Source: Planctomycetota bacterium
GTDB taxonomy: Bacteria > Planctomycetota > UBA1135 > GCA-002686595
Length of the DNA: 64,000 nt
Assembly (NCBI GenBank): GCA_009691855.1
Contig: SIAI01000005.1
Coordinates: 62,001-126,000, forward strand
Direction of reading: 5' to 3'
A model generated the notes under the pieces. That model was given only the letters and a program-made list of their open reading frames with translations, searched no databases and was not told where the DNA came from. Each line of letters begins with the position of its first letter. Positions within the stretch are counted from its first letter, which is position 1. This document shows positions 41,651 to 54,792 of the stretch, in pieces. A program made the position numbers and the translations under genes.

Positions 41651-42540
41651 TCGAGTGCGTCCCGAACTTCAGCGACGGCCGCGACCCCGCGGTCGGCGCG
41701 GCCTTGCGCGCGGCGATCACCGCGGTCGCGGGGGTGAAGCTCCTCGGCTGGCACTCCGATCCGGATCACAACCGCGCGGTGGCGACCTTCGCCGGCGAAC
41801 CGCTAGCCACGGTCGAGGCGGCGCGCGCGGCCATCCTCTGCGCGACCGAGCGCATCGATCTGCGGCGCCACGCGGGCGTCCATCCGCGCCTGGGGGCGAC
41901 GGACGTGTGTCCCTTCGTGCCGCTGGTCGAGGGCGACCTGCCCGCCTGCGTGCGCGCCGCCCACGAGCTCGGCGAGCGCGTCGGCCGCGAGTTCGCCCTG
42001 CCGGTCTATTTCTACGGTGCGGCGGCGCTGGTCCCTGAGCGCGTGGCCCTGCCCGAGGTGCGGCGCGGCGGCTTCGAGGGCCTGCGCGAGGCGCTCGAGC
42101 GCGACCCTGCGCGGCGACCCGACGCTGGACCGGCGCGCCTGCATCCCAGCGCCGGGGCGATCGCCATCGGCGCGCGCGAATTTCTGGTGGCCTTCAACGT
42201 GAACCTCGCGAGCCGTGACCTCGCCCTGGCGAAGGCGATCGCGCGCGCCGTGCGCGAGAAGGATGGCGGGCTGCCGGGCGTGCGCGCGCTGGGCTTGGCG
42301 CTCGAACAGCAGGGCTGCGTGCAGGTCAGCGTCAACCTCTGCGCGCCGCGCCGGACGGGCCTGCGGGCCGTGTTCGCGCTCGTCGAACGTCTGGCGCGCG
42401 AGGCCGGCGTCGCTGTGCGCTCCTCCGAGCTCGTCGGCCTCGCGCCGCGCTTCGCGCTCGACGCCGAGATCGCGCGCGAGGTGCGCTTGCCGAGCTTCGA
42501 TGCGCGCCGGGACGTGCTCGAGGACGCGCTCGAGGCGTAG
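41647..42540 (+). CDS. ftcD: Glutamate formimidoyltransferase
   Basis: GTG start at 41647; 297 residues, the size of the monofunctional transferase domain. ECVPNFSDGRD at the N-terminus, HSDPDHNRAVATFAG, HAGVHPRLGATDVCPFVPL and FLVAFNVNLAS are diagnostic. Transfers the formimino group from N-formimino-glutamate to tetrahydrofolate, completing histidine breakdown to glutamate. The cyclodeaminase domain is absent. Followed by a strong hairpin. Confidence 0.93.
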   Translation: MIECVPNFSDGRDPAVGAALRAAITAVAGVKLLGWHSDPDHNRAVATFAGEPLATVEAARAAILCATERIDLRRHAGVHPRLGATDVCPFVPLVEGDLPACVRAAHELGERVGREFALPVYFYGAAALVPERVALPEVRRGGFEGLREALERDPARRPDAGPARLHPSAGAIAIGAREFLVAFNVNLASRDLALAKAIARAVREKDGGLPGVRALGLALEQQGCVQVSVNLCAPRRTGLRAVFALVERLAREAGVAVRSSELVGLAPRFALDAEIAREVRLPSFDARRDVLEDALEA

Positions 42541-42559
42541 CTCTCCCTGAAAACAAGGA

Positions 42560-42587
42560 GGCCCCGCGGCCGAGGTGCCGCGGGGCC
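42560..42587 (+). terminator. Strong hairpin after ftcD
   Basis: GGCCCCGCGGC, loop CGAGGT, GCCGCGGGGCC: 11 bp of perfect stem, 20 bp after the stop. No T-run follows. Confidence 0.65.
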
Positions 42588-42644
42588 GTCACGAGGAGCC
42601 CAAACCCCCTGCCCGGCTCCTCGAGCTCGATGCGCTTGCTTGTG

Positions 42645-42812
42645 CTAGTGGTGTGGGGTTCACGCAGAGGGGCCTTAATCCCGAGGTTGCCTGCGTTCGC
42701 CGCAAGGCGCGCCGCCGACGCGACTTTGGTGCAAGTCTCGGAGAAGGCGCAACGCCGCGGCGGGCGCAGGCGGGCCGGGATAAAGGCTTCTGTGCGTGAA
42801 TCACACCACTAG
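42645..42812. mobile_element. CTAG-bounded MITE-like element, type 5
   Basis: A 168-bp element with ends CTAGTGGTGTG and imperfect continuation (TTCACGCA...AATCCC matching TTCACGCA...TATCCC). The right CTAG contains, on the minus strand, the TAG stop codon of the small secreted-protein gene. It lies between a convergent pair of genes, after the ftcD hairpin. Confidence 0.83.
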
Positions 42813-43171
42813 TTGCAGCTGCCGCGCGCGATCCAGCGTCCGGGGCGCCACACCTGGGTGCAGTGGTCCTCTAAGTGGCCGGGGAGCTGCACGCTGCGCC
42901 AGTAGCCGGCGCTCACGCACACGTATTCAAAGCCGCAGCGTCCGAGGCGCCACTCGTGGACCGGCGCGACCCACACGCGCTGGCACGGCCCCGGGATCCA
43001 CACGCGCACGCTGATCGTCTCGTAGTGGCCTGGAGCCCAGACGCGGCTCGAGACGTAGCTGCTGCGATGCGTTCCGCCGTAGCGGCTCGCGCCGAGGCGC
43101 TGGGCCGACGCATCCGGCGCCGCGAGGACGAGCAGAGCGCCGATCAGGAGCGAGGAGAACAGAGCCTTCAT
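42809..43171 (-). CDS. Small secreted Trp/Cys protein with VWxPG repeats
   Basis: Protein of 120 residues with a signal peptide (MKALFSSLLIGALLVLAAPD, cleavage after ASA). The mature part has degenerate repeats VWAPGHYETISVRVWIPGPC, VWVAPVHEWRLGRCG, AGYWRSVQLPG and VWRPGRW with five Cys. I have seen similar short exported proteins in Planctomycetota, but no function is known. The ATG has GGTGAGG upstream. The stop codon is supplied by the CTAG end of an adjacent element. Confidence 0.7.
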   Translation of the reverse strand: MKALFSSLLIGALLVLAAPDASAQRLGASRYGGTHRSSYVSSRVWAPGHYETISVRVWIPGPCQRVWVAPVHEWRLGRCGFEYVCVSAGYWRSVQLPGHLEDHCTQVWRPGRWIARGSCN

Positions 43172-43388
43172 GGGGGACCTCACCTTCAAGGGAGCGCGCA
43201 CTCGCGCGCTCGACGTTCCACTCGCGAAGCGCGAAGCCCATGCCAGGGGCTGGAGCGCCCCCAGGGCAGGGCGTACTGTCTGCTGTCCAACCCTTGGGGC
43301 AGCGTGCGTGGACAGGCTGACCTCCCCGATCAAGTTCTCGGCGCTTCCGGACGAAGAAGCCGGGACCCCTCGCCAAGGAACCGCCCCG

Positions 43389-43685
43389 ATGAAGGACCGC
43401 GAAGCCACCGGAAACACCGGCACCACCGGAACCGCCGACCAGCGCCGCAGCGACCGCAAGGCGCTCGAAGCGCCCGTCTCCATCCGCTTAGAGACGAGCT
43501 CGCTCTCGGGCCAGACCGACAACATCTCGCGCGCCGGCTTGCTGTTCTTCACCGACGAGCCGATCCGGGTGACGCTGGAGGTCGTGGAGCCCTCGGGCAA
43601 GCGCACCTTCCACGGGCGCCTCATCCGCCTGCAGCGCATGAGCGAGGCCAGCACGGGCCTCGCCATCGAGTTCGATCCCGAGTAG
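43389..43685 (+). CDS. PilZ-domain protein
   Basis: The ATG at 43389 has AAGGAA eight bases upstream, which decides the start; 98 residues. After a short Thr/Gly-rich leader, the PilZ motifs are RRSDRK (about 19-24, RxxxR) and NISRAGLLF (45-53, N/DxSxxG), followed by RTFHGRLIRLQRM and TGLAIEFDP. Single PilZ proteins bind c-di-GMP and control motility, adhesion or polysaccharide secretion. The 217-bp gap to the divergent upstream gene holds no clear signal. Confidence 0.87.
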   Translation: MKDREATGNTGTTGTADQRRSDRKALEAPVSIRLETSSLSGQTDNISRAGLLFFTDEPIRVTLEVVEPSGKRTFHGRLIRLQRMSEASTGLAIEFDPE

Positions 43686-43696
43686 ACGGCGGAGGT

Positions 43697-43726
43697 TAGA
43701 CAAGCCCGGCGCGAGCCCTCTAGACT
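43697..43726 (+). promoter_or_regulatory. Possible promoter of the acetyltransferase gene
   Basis: TAGACA (43697-43702) and TAGACT (43721-43726), 18 bp apart; the ATG lies 9 bp after the -10 box. Confidence 0.4.
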
Positions 43727-43735
43727 GCGCGTCCG

Positions 43736-44209
43736 ATGGCGCCGAGCCCCCTGCGAATCCGTGCGGCCTACCCGCGCGAGATCGCCACGTTGGTCGAGTT
43801 CAATCGTGCCCTGGCCGAGGAGTCGGAGGGACGCGCGCTGGACCCCGAGCGTCTGCGCGCCGGCGTCGAGGCGGTCTTCAACGACCCGAGCAAGGGCACC
43901 TACTACCTCGCCCTGCGCGGCGAGGAGCCGCTGGGCGGGCTCCTGATCACGGACGAGTGGAGCGATTGGCGAAACGGCGTTTTCTGGTGGATCCAGAGCG
44001 TCTTCGTCGTGCCCGCCGCGCGCCGCGCGGGCGTCTTCCGCGCGCTGTACCAGCACGTGCTCGAGCGCGCCCAGACCAACCCCGAGGTGTGCGGACTCCG
44101 TCTGTACGTCGAGCACCAGAACCAGAGCGCCCAGGACGTCTACCGGCGCATCGGCATGCACGAGGCACGCTACCGCTTCTTCGAGCTCGACTTCGTGCTC
44201 CCACACTAG
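43736..44209 (+). CDS. GNAT-family N-acetyltransferase
   Basis: Protein of 157 residues. GNAT fold: IRAAYPREIATLVEFNRALA start, then FWWIQSVFVVPAARRAGVFR, which is the strand 4 and acetyl-CoA loop (V-x-x-x-x-R-x-x-G-x/A), and LRLYVEHQNQSAQDVYRRIG, the C-terminal motif. Substrate unknown. It ends 5 bp before the aminotransferase gene and probably shares its message. Confidence 0.85.
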   Translation: MAPSPLRIRAAYPREIATLVEFNRALAEESEGRALDPERLRAGVEAVFNDPSKGTYYLALRGEEPLGGLLITDEWSDWRNGVFWWIQSVFVVPAARRAGVFRALYQHVLERAQTNPEVCGLRLYVEHQNQSAQDVYRRIGMHEARYRFFELDFVLPH

Positions 44210-44214
44210 TCCCC

Positions 44215-45486
44215 ATGCCCCAGAGCACCCTGCACTCCGCCGCCCTCGGCGCCATGCGTCCGATCCCCTACATGGGGGTCATCTACGTGGTGGCCGAGGC
44301 CATGAAGCTCGGCTTCAGCAACGGACATCCCGACTGGTGCAACCTCGGTCAGGGCCAGCCCGAGGTGGGCGAGATGGAGGGCGCGCCGCCGCGCTTCACC
44401 GACTTCCGCGTCGAGCCGTGCGACCACGCCTACGGGCCGGTCAACGGTACCCTCGAGCTGCGCACCGCGATTGCGCAGCACTACAACCGCCTGTACCGCT
44501 CCGGGAAGCGCTCCCAGTACGGCCCCGACAACGTGACCGTGGCCGCCGGCGGACGTCTGGTGCTCTCACGTCTGTTCGCCGCGCTGGGGTCGATCCGGCT
44601 CGGCTACCAGGTGCCGGACTACACCGCCTACGAGGACATGATCGCCTACCACCTGGACCGCATCTCGGCCCAGGCCCTGCTCACCAGCGAATCCGACGGC
44701 TTCCGCGTCTCGCCCACGCGCCTGGCGCGCGAGGTGGAGCGCCACGCGCTCGACGCGTTCCTGCTCTCCAATCCCTGCAACCCGAGCGGACGGGTGATTC
44801 GCGACGAGGAGCTGGAGGCCTACGTCGAGCTGGCGCGCACGCGGCGCCTGACGCTCCTCCTGGACGAGTTCTATTCACACTTCGTCTACGCGGACGAGCG
44901 CCCCGGCGCGGGGCCCGTCTCGGCCGCGGCCTTCGTCGAGGACGTGGACCAGGATCCCGTGCTGCTGGTGGACGGCCTGACCAAGAGCTTCCGCTACCCC
45001 GGCTGGCGCGTCGGCTGGGCGCTCGGCCCGCGGGCCATGGTCGATGCTCTGACCCGCGCCGCCAGCGCCATCGATGGCGGCCCGAGCCAGCCCGTGCAGC
45101 GCGCCGCGGTCGCGGTCCTGGCGCCCGCGCGCGCTGACCGGGAGACCACGGCCCTGCGCCGGGTGTTCTCGCAGAAGCGCAACCTGATGCTCGAGCGCTT
45201 GGCGCGCATGGGCATCCGCTGCCCCTTCCCCAGCGAGGGCACCTTCTACGTGTGGGCCAGCCTCGCCGACCTGCCGGCGCCCTTCGACGACGCGGAGGTC
45301 TTCTTCCGTCGCGCGCTGGAGCGCAAGGTCCTGACCGTTCCCGGGCGCTTCTTCGACGTCAACCCGCGCCAGCAGCGCTCGGGCGAGTCGCCGTTCCGTT
45401 CCTGGATGCGCTTCTCGTTCGGCCCGCCCGAGGCCAACGTGCGCACGGGACTCGAGCGCCTCGAAGCGTTGCTCGGCGGGCGCTGA
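44215..45486 (+). CDS. PLP-dependent aminotransferase, class I/II
   Basis: Protein of 423 residues; the ATG at 44215 gives MPQSTLHSAALGAMRPIPYM. Fold type I motifs: NLGQGQPEVGEM, YGPVNGTLELR, SNPCNPSGRVI, LLLDEFYSHFVY and the PLP lysine in DGLTKSFRYPGWRVGW. The C-terminal SWMRFSFGPP includes the carboxylate-binding Arg. The substrate cannot be told; the acetyltransferase immediately upstream suggests a small amino-acid modification pathway, but that is inference. Confidence 0.87.
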   Translation: MPQSTLHSAALGAMRPIPYMGVIYVVAEAMKLGFSNGHPDWCNLGQGQPEVGEMEGAPPRFTDFRVEPCDHAYGPVNGTLELRTAIAQHYNRLYRSGKRSQYGPDNVTVAAGGRLVLSRLFAALGSIRLGYQVPDYTAYEDMIAYHLDRISAQALLTSESDGFRVSPTRLAREVERHALDAFLLSNPCNPSGRVIRDEELEAYVELARTRRLTLLLDEFYSHFVYADERPGAGPVSAAAFVEDVDQDPVLLVDGLTKSFRYPGWRVGWALGPRAMVDALTRAASAIDGGPSQPVQRAAVAVLAPARADRETTALRRVFSQKRNLMLERLARMGIRCPFPSEGTFYVWASLADLPAPFDDAEVFFRRALERKVLTVPGRFFDVNPRQQRSGESPFRSWMRFSFGPPEANVRTGLERLEALLGGR

Positions 45487-45507
45487 AAACCGCTCCTACG
45501 GCGAGCG

Positions 45508-45536
45508 TTGTTCGCGGCACCGCCCGCCGCTAGATT
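45508..45536 (+). promoter_or_regulatory. Promoter of gltA
   Basis: TTGTTC (45508-45513) and TAGATT (45531-45536), 17 bp apart; the ATG is 9 bp after the -10 box, so the leader is only a few bases. Confidence 0.55.
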
Positions 45537-45545
45537 GTGCGCACC

Positions 45546-46883
<1,338 letters not shown>

Positions 46884-46896
46884 GAGCTCCCTTCCG

Positions 46897-48393
46897 GTGA
46901 GCGATCCCGTCGCGCGGCTCCACGCCCTGTGGGGCGAGATCGCCGACCTCTCGCACGTCTCGAGCCTGCTCTCCTGGGATCAAGAGACGCACATGCCGCG
47001 ACGCGGCGGCGCGGCGCGCGCGCAGCTCATGGCCACGCTGGCCGGAGTGCGCCACGCCAAGCTGGTCGCGCCCGAACTCGGCGAGACCGTCGAGCGCTGC
47101 GCGGAACGCGCCGAGCCGGGTAGCGCGCTGGCGGCCGAGGTGCGCGAGGCGCGCCGCATCCTGCACCGCGTGACGCGCCTCTCCGAGCGCTTGGCGCGCG
47201 CGAAAGCCGAGGCCGCGGCGCAGGGCCACGAGGCCTGGGCGGCGGCGCGCGCCGCGCGTGACTTCGCGCTCTTCCGTCCGGCGCTGGAGCGACTCGTGGC
47301 CTTGGCGCGCGAGGAGGCCGGGCTCCTGTCGCGGCCGGGCGACGCGCCCTACGACGTGCTGCTCGACGAGTACGAACCCGGCGCGCGCGCGGCCGATGTT
47401 GCGCGCTGGCTCGGCGATCTGCGCCGCGAGCTCGCGCCGCTGGTGGCTGCGGCCGCGCATTCCGCGCGCCGTCCGGCCGCACGCGCCGCCAGCGGCTCGT
47501 TTCCGCGCGCCGCGCAGCTCGCCTTCGCGCGCGACGTCGCTGAGCGCTTCGGCTTCGACTTCGAGCGCGGGCGCCTGGACGAGGCCCCGCACCCCTTCTG
47601 CAGCGGCTTCGGCCCGGACGACGTGCGCCTGACCTGGCGCTGCGACGAGCACGACTTCCGTCCGGCGCTGTTCGGCATCCTGCACGAGGCCGGCCACGGC
47701 CTGTACGAACAGGGCCTGCCTGCCGCCTGGCAGCGCACGCCGCTGGGCGACGCGGTCTCGCTGGGCGTGCACGAGTCGCAGTCGCGGCTGTGGGAGAACA
47801 TGGTCGGGCGCAGCGCCTCCTTCTGGCGCTGGGCCTTGCCGCGCTTCCAGGAGACTTGCCCCGGCGCGCGCGCGCTGACGCACGAGACGCTGCTGCCGCT
47901 GTTGCACAGCTGCGAGCCCAGCCTGATCCGCGTCGAGGCCGACCAGGGCACCTACGACCTGCACGTGTGCGTGCGCTTCGAGCTCGAGCGCGCGCTGTTC
48001 GCCGGCGAGCTCGAGGTCGCCGAGCTGCCCACGGCCTGGGACGAGGCCTACGCCGCGACACTCGGTCTGCGCGCGGGCGACGCGAACGCGGGCGTGCTGC
48101 AGGACATCCACTGGTCGATGGGGGCCTTCGGCTACTTCCCGACCTACACGCTCGGCAACCTGATCGCGGCCCAGCTGTTCGCCGCCGCGCGGCGTGAACT
48201 CGGCGACCTGGATCTGCTGTTCGAGCGCGGCGAGTTCCGTCCGCTGCTGGAGTGGCTGCGCGAGCACGTGCACCGCCACGGCAGCTTCTACTCGGCGACC
48301 GAGCTGGTCGAGCGCGCCAGCGGCAAGCCGCTCTCCAGCGCCGACTACCTCGCCCAGCGCCGCGCCGACGCGGCCGAGTACTACGGCGTCTGA
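46897..48393 (+). CDS. M32 carboxypeptidase (carboxypeptidase Taq family)
   Basis: GTG start at 46897; 498 residues. The helical metallopeptidase has the zinc motif HEAGHGLYEQGL, the third-ligand block GVHESQSRLWEN and the family signature HPFCSGFGPDDVRLT; the N-terminus LSSLLSWDQETHMPRRGG-like (SLLSWDQETHMPRRGGAARA) is diagnostic too. It removes C-terminal residues from peptides in the cytoplasm. Convergent with nuoN, 7 bp apart. Confidence 0.93.
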   Translation: MSDPVARLHALWGEIADLSHVSSLLSWDQETHMPRRGGAARAQLMATLAGVRHAKLVAPELGETVERCAERAEPGSALAAEVREARRILHRVTRLSERLARAKAEAAAQGHEAWAAARAARDFALFRPALERLVALAREEAGLLSRPGDAPYDVLLDEYEPGARAADVARWLGDLRRELAPLVAAAAHSARRPAARAASGSFPRAAQLAFARDVAERFGFDFERGRLDEAPHPFCSGFGPDDVRLTWRCDEHDFRPALFGILHEAGHGLYEQGLPAAWQRTPLGDAVSLGVHESQSRLWENMVGRSASFWRWALPRFQETCPGARALTHETLLPLLHSCEPSLIRVEADQGTYDLHVCVRFELERALFAGELEVAELPTAWDEAYAATLGLRAGDANAGVLQDIHWSMGAFGYFPTYTLGNLIAAQLFAAARRELGDLDLLFERGEFRPLLEWLREHVHRHGSFYSATELVERASGKPLSSADYLAQRRADAAEYYGV

Positions 48394-48400
48394 TCCGCCC

Positions 48401-49873
48401 TCAGCCGCCGAGCAGGCCCAGGAACAGCGCGGGGAAGAGGCCCATCGCCAGCACGAACGCGGCGCACACCGCGCCGACCACGCTCGCACTCAGGCGATTC
48501 GTGCGCGGCGGTTCGTGCCCCTCGAGCGCGGGCTGCATGTACAGGGTCACGATCACGCGCAGGTAGTAGGCCAGAGCCACGGTCGAGAGCAACGCGCCGA
48601 GCACCGCCACGAGCAGCATGTCCTGGCGCACCAGCACCGCGAACACGAACCACTTGCCCAGGAACCCGGCGGTCGCCGGGATGCCGCCCAGCGAGAGCAG
48701 GAACAGCGCCAAGAGCGCCGCGATGACCGGCCGCGTGCGGCTCAATCCGCGCAAGGAATCGAGCTGGGTGAAGCGCGCGCCGTCGGACTCGAGCAGCGCG
48801 ATCAGCCCGAAGGCGCCCATGGCTGTGAACAGGTAGCCGCCGAGGTAGAAGAACGCGGCTTGCAGCGCGCCGTGTCGATCCGGCGCGCCCATCCCGGCCG
48901 CCACGAGGAGGAGCAGCGTGCCCGCGTGCGCCACGCTCGAATAGGCGAGCATGCGCTTCAGGTCCTTCTGCACCAGCGCGCCCAGGTTGCCGAGCGCCAT
49001 CGTCACGAGCGCGAGGACGGCCACGAGGCTCCGTCCGCCGAGCGGCAGGAGCGGCGTGAGCTGCACGATCAGGAAGCCGAAGGCCGCCGCCTTCGTGCCG
49101 GTCGCCATCAGTGCCGTGACCGGCGTTGGGCTGCCCTGGTACACGTCCGGCGCCCACAGGTGGAAGGGGAACACCGAGACCTTGAAGAACAGGCTCGCGG
49201 CGATCAGCGCCAGGCCCGCCAGGGCCAGCGGCGTGCCGAGCTCGGCCCCGGCGAGCTCACCCAGCGACAGCGTGCCGGTGGCCGCGTACAAGAGCGCCGC
49301 GCCGTACAGGAACAGCGCGCTGGAGAACGAGCCCAGCAGGAAGTACTTGATCCCGGCCTCGACGCTCTCGGCGCGCATGCGGCGGAAGGCGCACAGCGCG
49401 TACAGCGGCAGCGACAGGAGCTCGAGGCCCACGAAGAACACCACGAGATCGCGCGCGCCGACCATCAGCATCATCCCGACCGGCGTGGTCAAGAGCAGCG
49501 CGTCGTGCTCGGGCTTGAACGGGCGGTTTTCGCGGTAGTAGCCGTTGCTGACCAGCCAGGCGAGCAGCGCCGCGATCAGGAAGATCAGTCCGAACAAGGC
49601 CGTCGAGCGGTCGGCGACGAAGGTCCCGTCGAACACCAGGCCGGGCGGGGGAGAGCCGAGCAGCACGCGCAGTTCGGCCGCGACGCCCGCGCCGATCGCG
49701 CCCACGAAGACCAGCGCGCGCGCCGGCTTGAGGGCCTCGACCACGTCGCACACGAGGTGCAGCACCACGCCCACGGCCAACGCCAGGAGCGGTGCGAGCG
49801 CCATGCGCGCCTCGGGCGTGGACAGGCTCTGGAACAACTCCGCGCTGGCCTGAGTGCTCACCTGCGTGCTCAT
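48401..49873 (-). CDS. nuoN: NADH-quinone oxidoreductase subunit N
   Basis: Protein of 490 residues, antiporter-like subunit with about 14 transmembrane helices. YFLLGSFSSALFLYGAALLY and the pumping-helix lysine in LFFKVSVFPFHLWAPDVYQG, plus LVQKDLKRMLAYSSVAHAG, are the typical Mrp-type features. The ATG overlaps the nuoM stop (ATGA). Last gene of the nuo operon. Confidence 0.95.
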   Translation of the reverse strand: MSTQVSTQASAELFQSLSTPEARMALAPLLALAVGVVLHLVCDVVEALKPARALVFVGAIGAGVAAELRVLLGSPPPGLVFDGTFVADRSTALFGLIFLIAALLAWLVSNGYYRENRPFKPEHDALLLTTPVGMMLMVGARDLVVFFVGLELLSLPLYALCAFRRMRAESVEAGIKYFLLGSFSSALFLYGAALLYAATGTLSLGELAGAELGTPLALAGLALIAASLFFKVSVFPFHLWAPDVYQGSPTPVTALMATGTKAAAFGFLIVQLTPLLPLGGRSLVAVLALVTMALGNLGALVQKDLKRMLAYSSVAHAGTLLLLVAAGMGAPDRHGALQAAFFYLGGYLFTAMGAFGLIALLESDGARFTQLDSLRGLSRTRPVIAALLALFLLSLGGIPATAGFLGKWFVFAVLVRQDMLLVAVLGALLSTVALAYYLRVIVTLYMQPALEGHEPPRTNRLSASVVGAVCAAFVLAMGLFPALFLGLLGG

Positions 49874-51395
49874 CGGATCTCCTCGGCGGGCGCGGCCGCC
49901 GAGGCGGACGCGAGGCGCGCGCCCTCGACACGCTCGATCACGCGCTCCAGAGCCGGAGCGCACTTCGACAGCAAGGCGTTGGGCTGCACGCCGATCCAGA
50001 TCACCAGCGCCACCAGCGGCAGCATCAGGCCGATCTCGCGCGCGCCCAGATCCACCAGGTGCTCGTTCTCCGGGTTCGTGATCGGCCCGAACAAGACGCG
50101 CCGCGTGGCCATCAACAGGTACACCGCGCCGAAGATCACGCCGGTGACGCTGAGCGCGGCCCACAGCGGCGAGACCTGGAACGTGCCGGCCAGGATCAGG
50201 TACTCGCCCACGAAGCCGTTCAGGCCCGGCAGGCCGGCGCTCGACAGCACCGTGAACACGAAGAACAGCGCGAAGACCGGCATGACCTTGGCGATGCCGC
50301 CGTAGCGCGCGAGGTCACGCGTGTGCGTGCGCTCGTAGACCATGCCCACCAGCAAGAAGAGCAGGCCCGTCGAGAGCCCGTGGTTGATCATCTGCAGCAG
50401 CGCGCCGCGCATGGCCGGCCCGGTGAGCGCGAACAGGCCGAGCACCACGAAGCCAAGGTGGCTGACCGAGGAGCAGGCGATCAGGCGCTTCAGGTCCTGC
50501 TGCGCCAGGGCGAGGAGCGCCCCGTAGACGATGCCGATCGCGCCCAGCGCCAGGAACAGCGGCGCGGCGTCGATGGCCACGCCCGGGAAGAGCTGGATGC
50601 CGAAGCGCAACAGACCGTAGGTGCCCATCTTCAGCAGCACGCCGGCCAAGAGCACCGAGCCCGAGGTGGGCGCCTCGGTGTGCGCGTCGGCGAGCCAGGT
50701 GTGGAACGGCAAGAGCGGCACCTTGATCGCGAAGGCCAGCGCGAAGGCGCCGAAGATCCAGGTCTGCGTGAGCGGATCGAGGCGCTGCGCCACCAGCGTG
50801 AACAGCTCCGGCAGGCTCGCGCTGCCGCAGTTCCACAGCAGCGCGAGGACGCCGACCAGCATCACCAAGGAACCCGCGACGGTATACAGGAAGAACTTGA
50901 TCGTGGCGTAGATGCGCCGCTCGCCGCCCCAGATGCCGACCAGGAAGTACAGCGGCACCAGGCTGACCTCCCAGAAGAAGTAGAACAGCACCACGTCGAG
51001 CGCCACGAACACACCCAGCATGCCGGTCTCCATCACCAGCAGCCACACCAGGAACTCCTTCACGCGCTCGTGCACGTGGCCGTAGGCGCTGAGCACGACC
51101 AGCGGCATGAGCACGACCGTCAGCGCCACCAGCAACAGCGAGATGCCGTCGAGGCCGACGTGGAACGCGATCGGGATCGGTGCGTCGTAGCCGTCGAGGC
51201 TGAACCAGGGCTGGGTGAACTCGTGCTGGAAGCCCAGCTTGGCCGGGTCGAAGTCGAGGTAGAGCGCGATGCCCAGCCCCGCCGTGACCACGGTCACGGC
51301 CAGGGCCACCAGGCGCAGCAACGACTCGCTCTGCTTCGGCAGAAACGCGATCAGGAGCGCGCCGGCGAGCGGCAGGAAGGTCAGCAGCGCGAGCA

Positions 51396-51396
<1 letters not shown>
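49870..51396 (-). CDS. nuoM: NADH-quinone oxidoreductase subunit M
   Basis: Protein of 508 residues, membrane proton-pumping subunit. Conserved glutamate in LLVMETGMLGVFVALDVVLF, then FFWEVSLVPLYFLVG, KVPLLPFHTWLADAHTEAPT and LAQQDLKRLIACSSVSHLGF. Starts at the ATG at 51396 overlapping the nuoL stop. Confidence 0.95.
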
Positions 51397-53363
<1,967 letters not shown>

Positions 53364-53368
53364 CGCGA

Positions 53369-53697
53369 TCAGCCTTTCAACTCGGCCACGCCGTCGAGCG
53401 CCACGGTCTGCTTCAGGCGGTAGAGCGCGATCACCAGCGCCAGGCCCACCGCGGCCTCGGCCGCGGCCACCAGGATCACGAAGATTGCGAAGATCGGGCC
53501 CGCGCTGGGCTGGTGCGTCGCGGCCAGCGCGTCCTGCGACCAGTGCCGGCTCGCCGCCAGGAAGGAGAGGTTGGCGGCGTTGAGCATGAGCTCGATCGAG
53601 GCCAGCACGATGATCACGTTCTTGCGCACCAGGAAGCCCAGCACGCCGAGCGCGAACAGCACGGCCGCCAAAGCCAGCACATGGTCGGTGGGCACGT

Positions 53698-53701
<4 letters not shown>
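53369..53701 (-). CDS. nuoK: NADH-quinone oxidoreductase subunit K
   Basis: Protein of 110 residues with three transmembrane helices. The membrane glutamates used in proton transfer are in IIVLASIELMLNAANLSFLA and VILVAAAEAAVGLALVIALY. ATG overlaps the nuoJ stop. Confidence 0.95.
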
Positions 53702-54260
<559 letters not shown>

Positions 54261-54288
<28 letters not shown>

Positions 54289-54785
54289 CGGTCGTTGGCT
54301 CCGTAGAAGTAATCGATGCGCGGCTGCAGCGCGGCGCGCGGGCGTTTGAGCTTCTCGATGTCGTAGATCAGCGCGGCGCGCGAGAAGTCGGCGAGCTCCA
54401 GCTCGTCGGACATGAAGATCGCGTCCTTGGGGCAGGCCTCCTCGCAGAAGCCGCACAGGATGCAGCGCAGCATGTCGATCTCGAAGCGCTTGGGCTCGCG
54501 CTCGATGCAGCGCTCGGTCTCGGCGCCGTCGATCGTGATCGCGTAGGCCGGGCAGGCGATCTCGCACAGGCCGCACGAGACGCAGGCCAGGTGCTGGTTG
54601 TCGTCCAGCAGCACCAGGCGCGGTTGGCCGCGCGTGACCGCGGTCGTGACCAGGCGCTCCTCGGGGTACTGGCGCGTGACCTTCTTCTTGAAGATCGCGC
54701 GGAAGGTGATCGACAGCGCGCGGAAGACCTCGGGCAGGTACAGCCGTTCGGCCAGGGACAGTTCCTTGCGCTTGACGATGACCAT
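54261..54785 (-). CDS. nuoI: NADH-quinone oxidoreductase subunit I
   Basis: Protein of 174 residues, peripheral-arm ferredoxin-like subunit. Two 4Fe-4S motifs: CVSCGLCEIACP (Cys68, 71, 74, 78) and CILCGFCEEACP (Cys108, 111, 114, 118), clusters N6a and N6b. Starts 7 bp after nuoH. Confidence 0.95.
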
Positions 54786-54792
54786 TGGGCTC

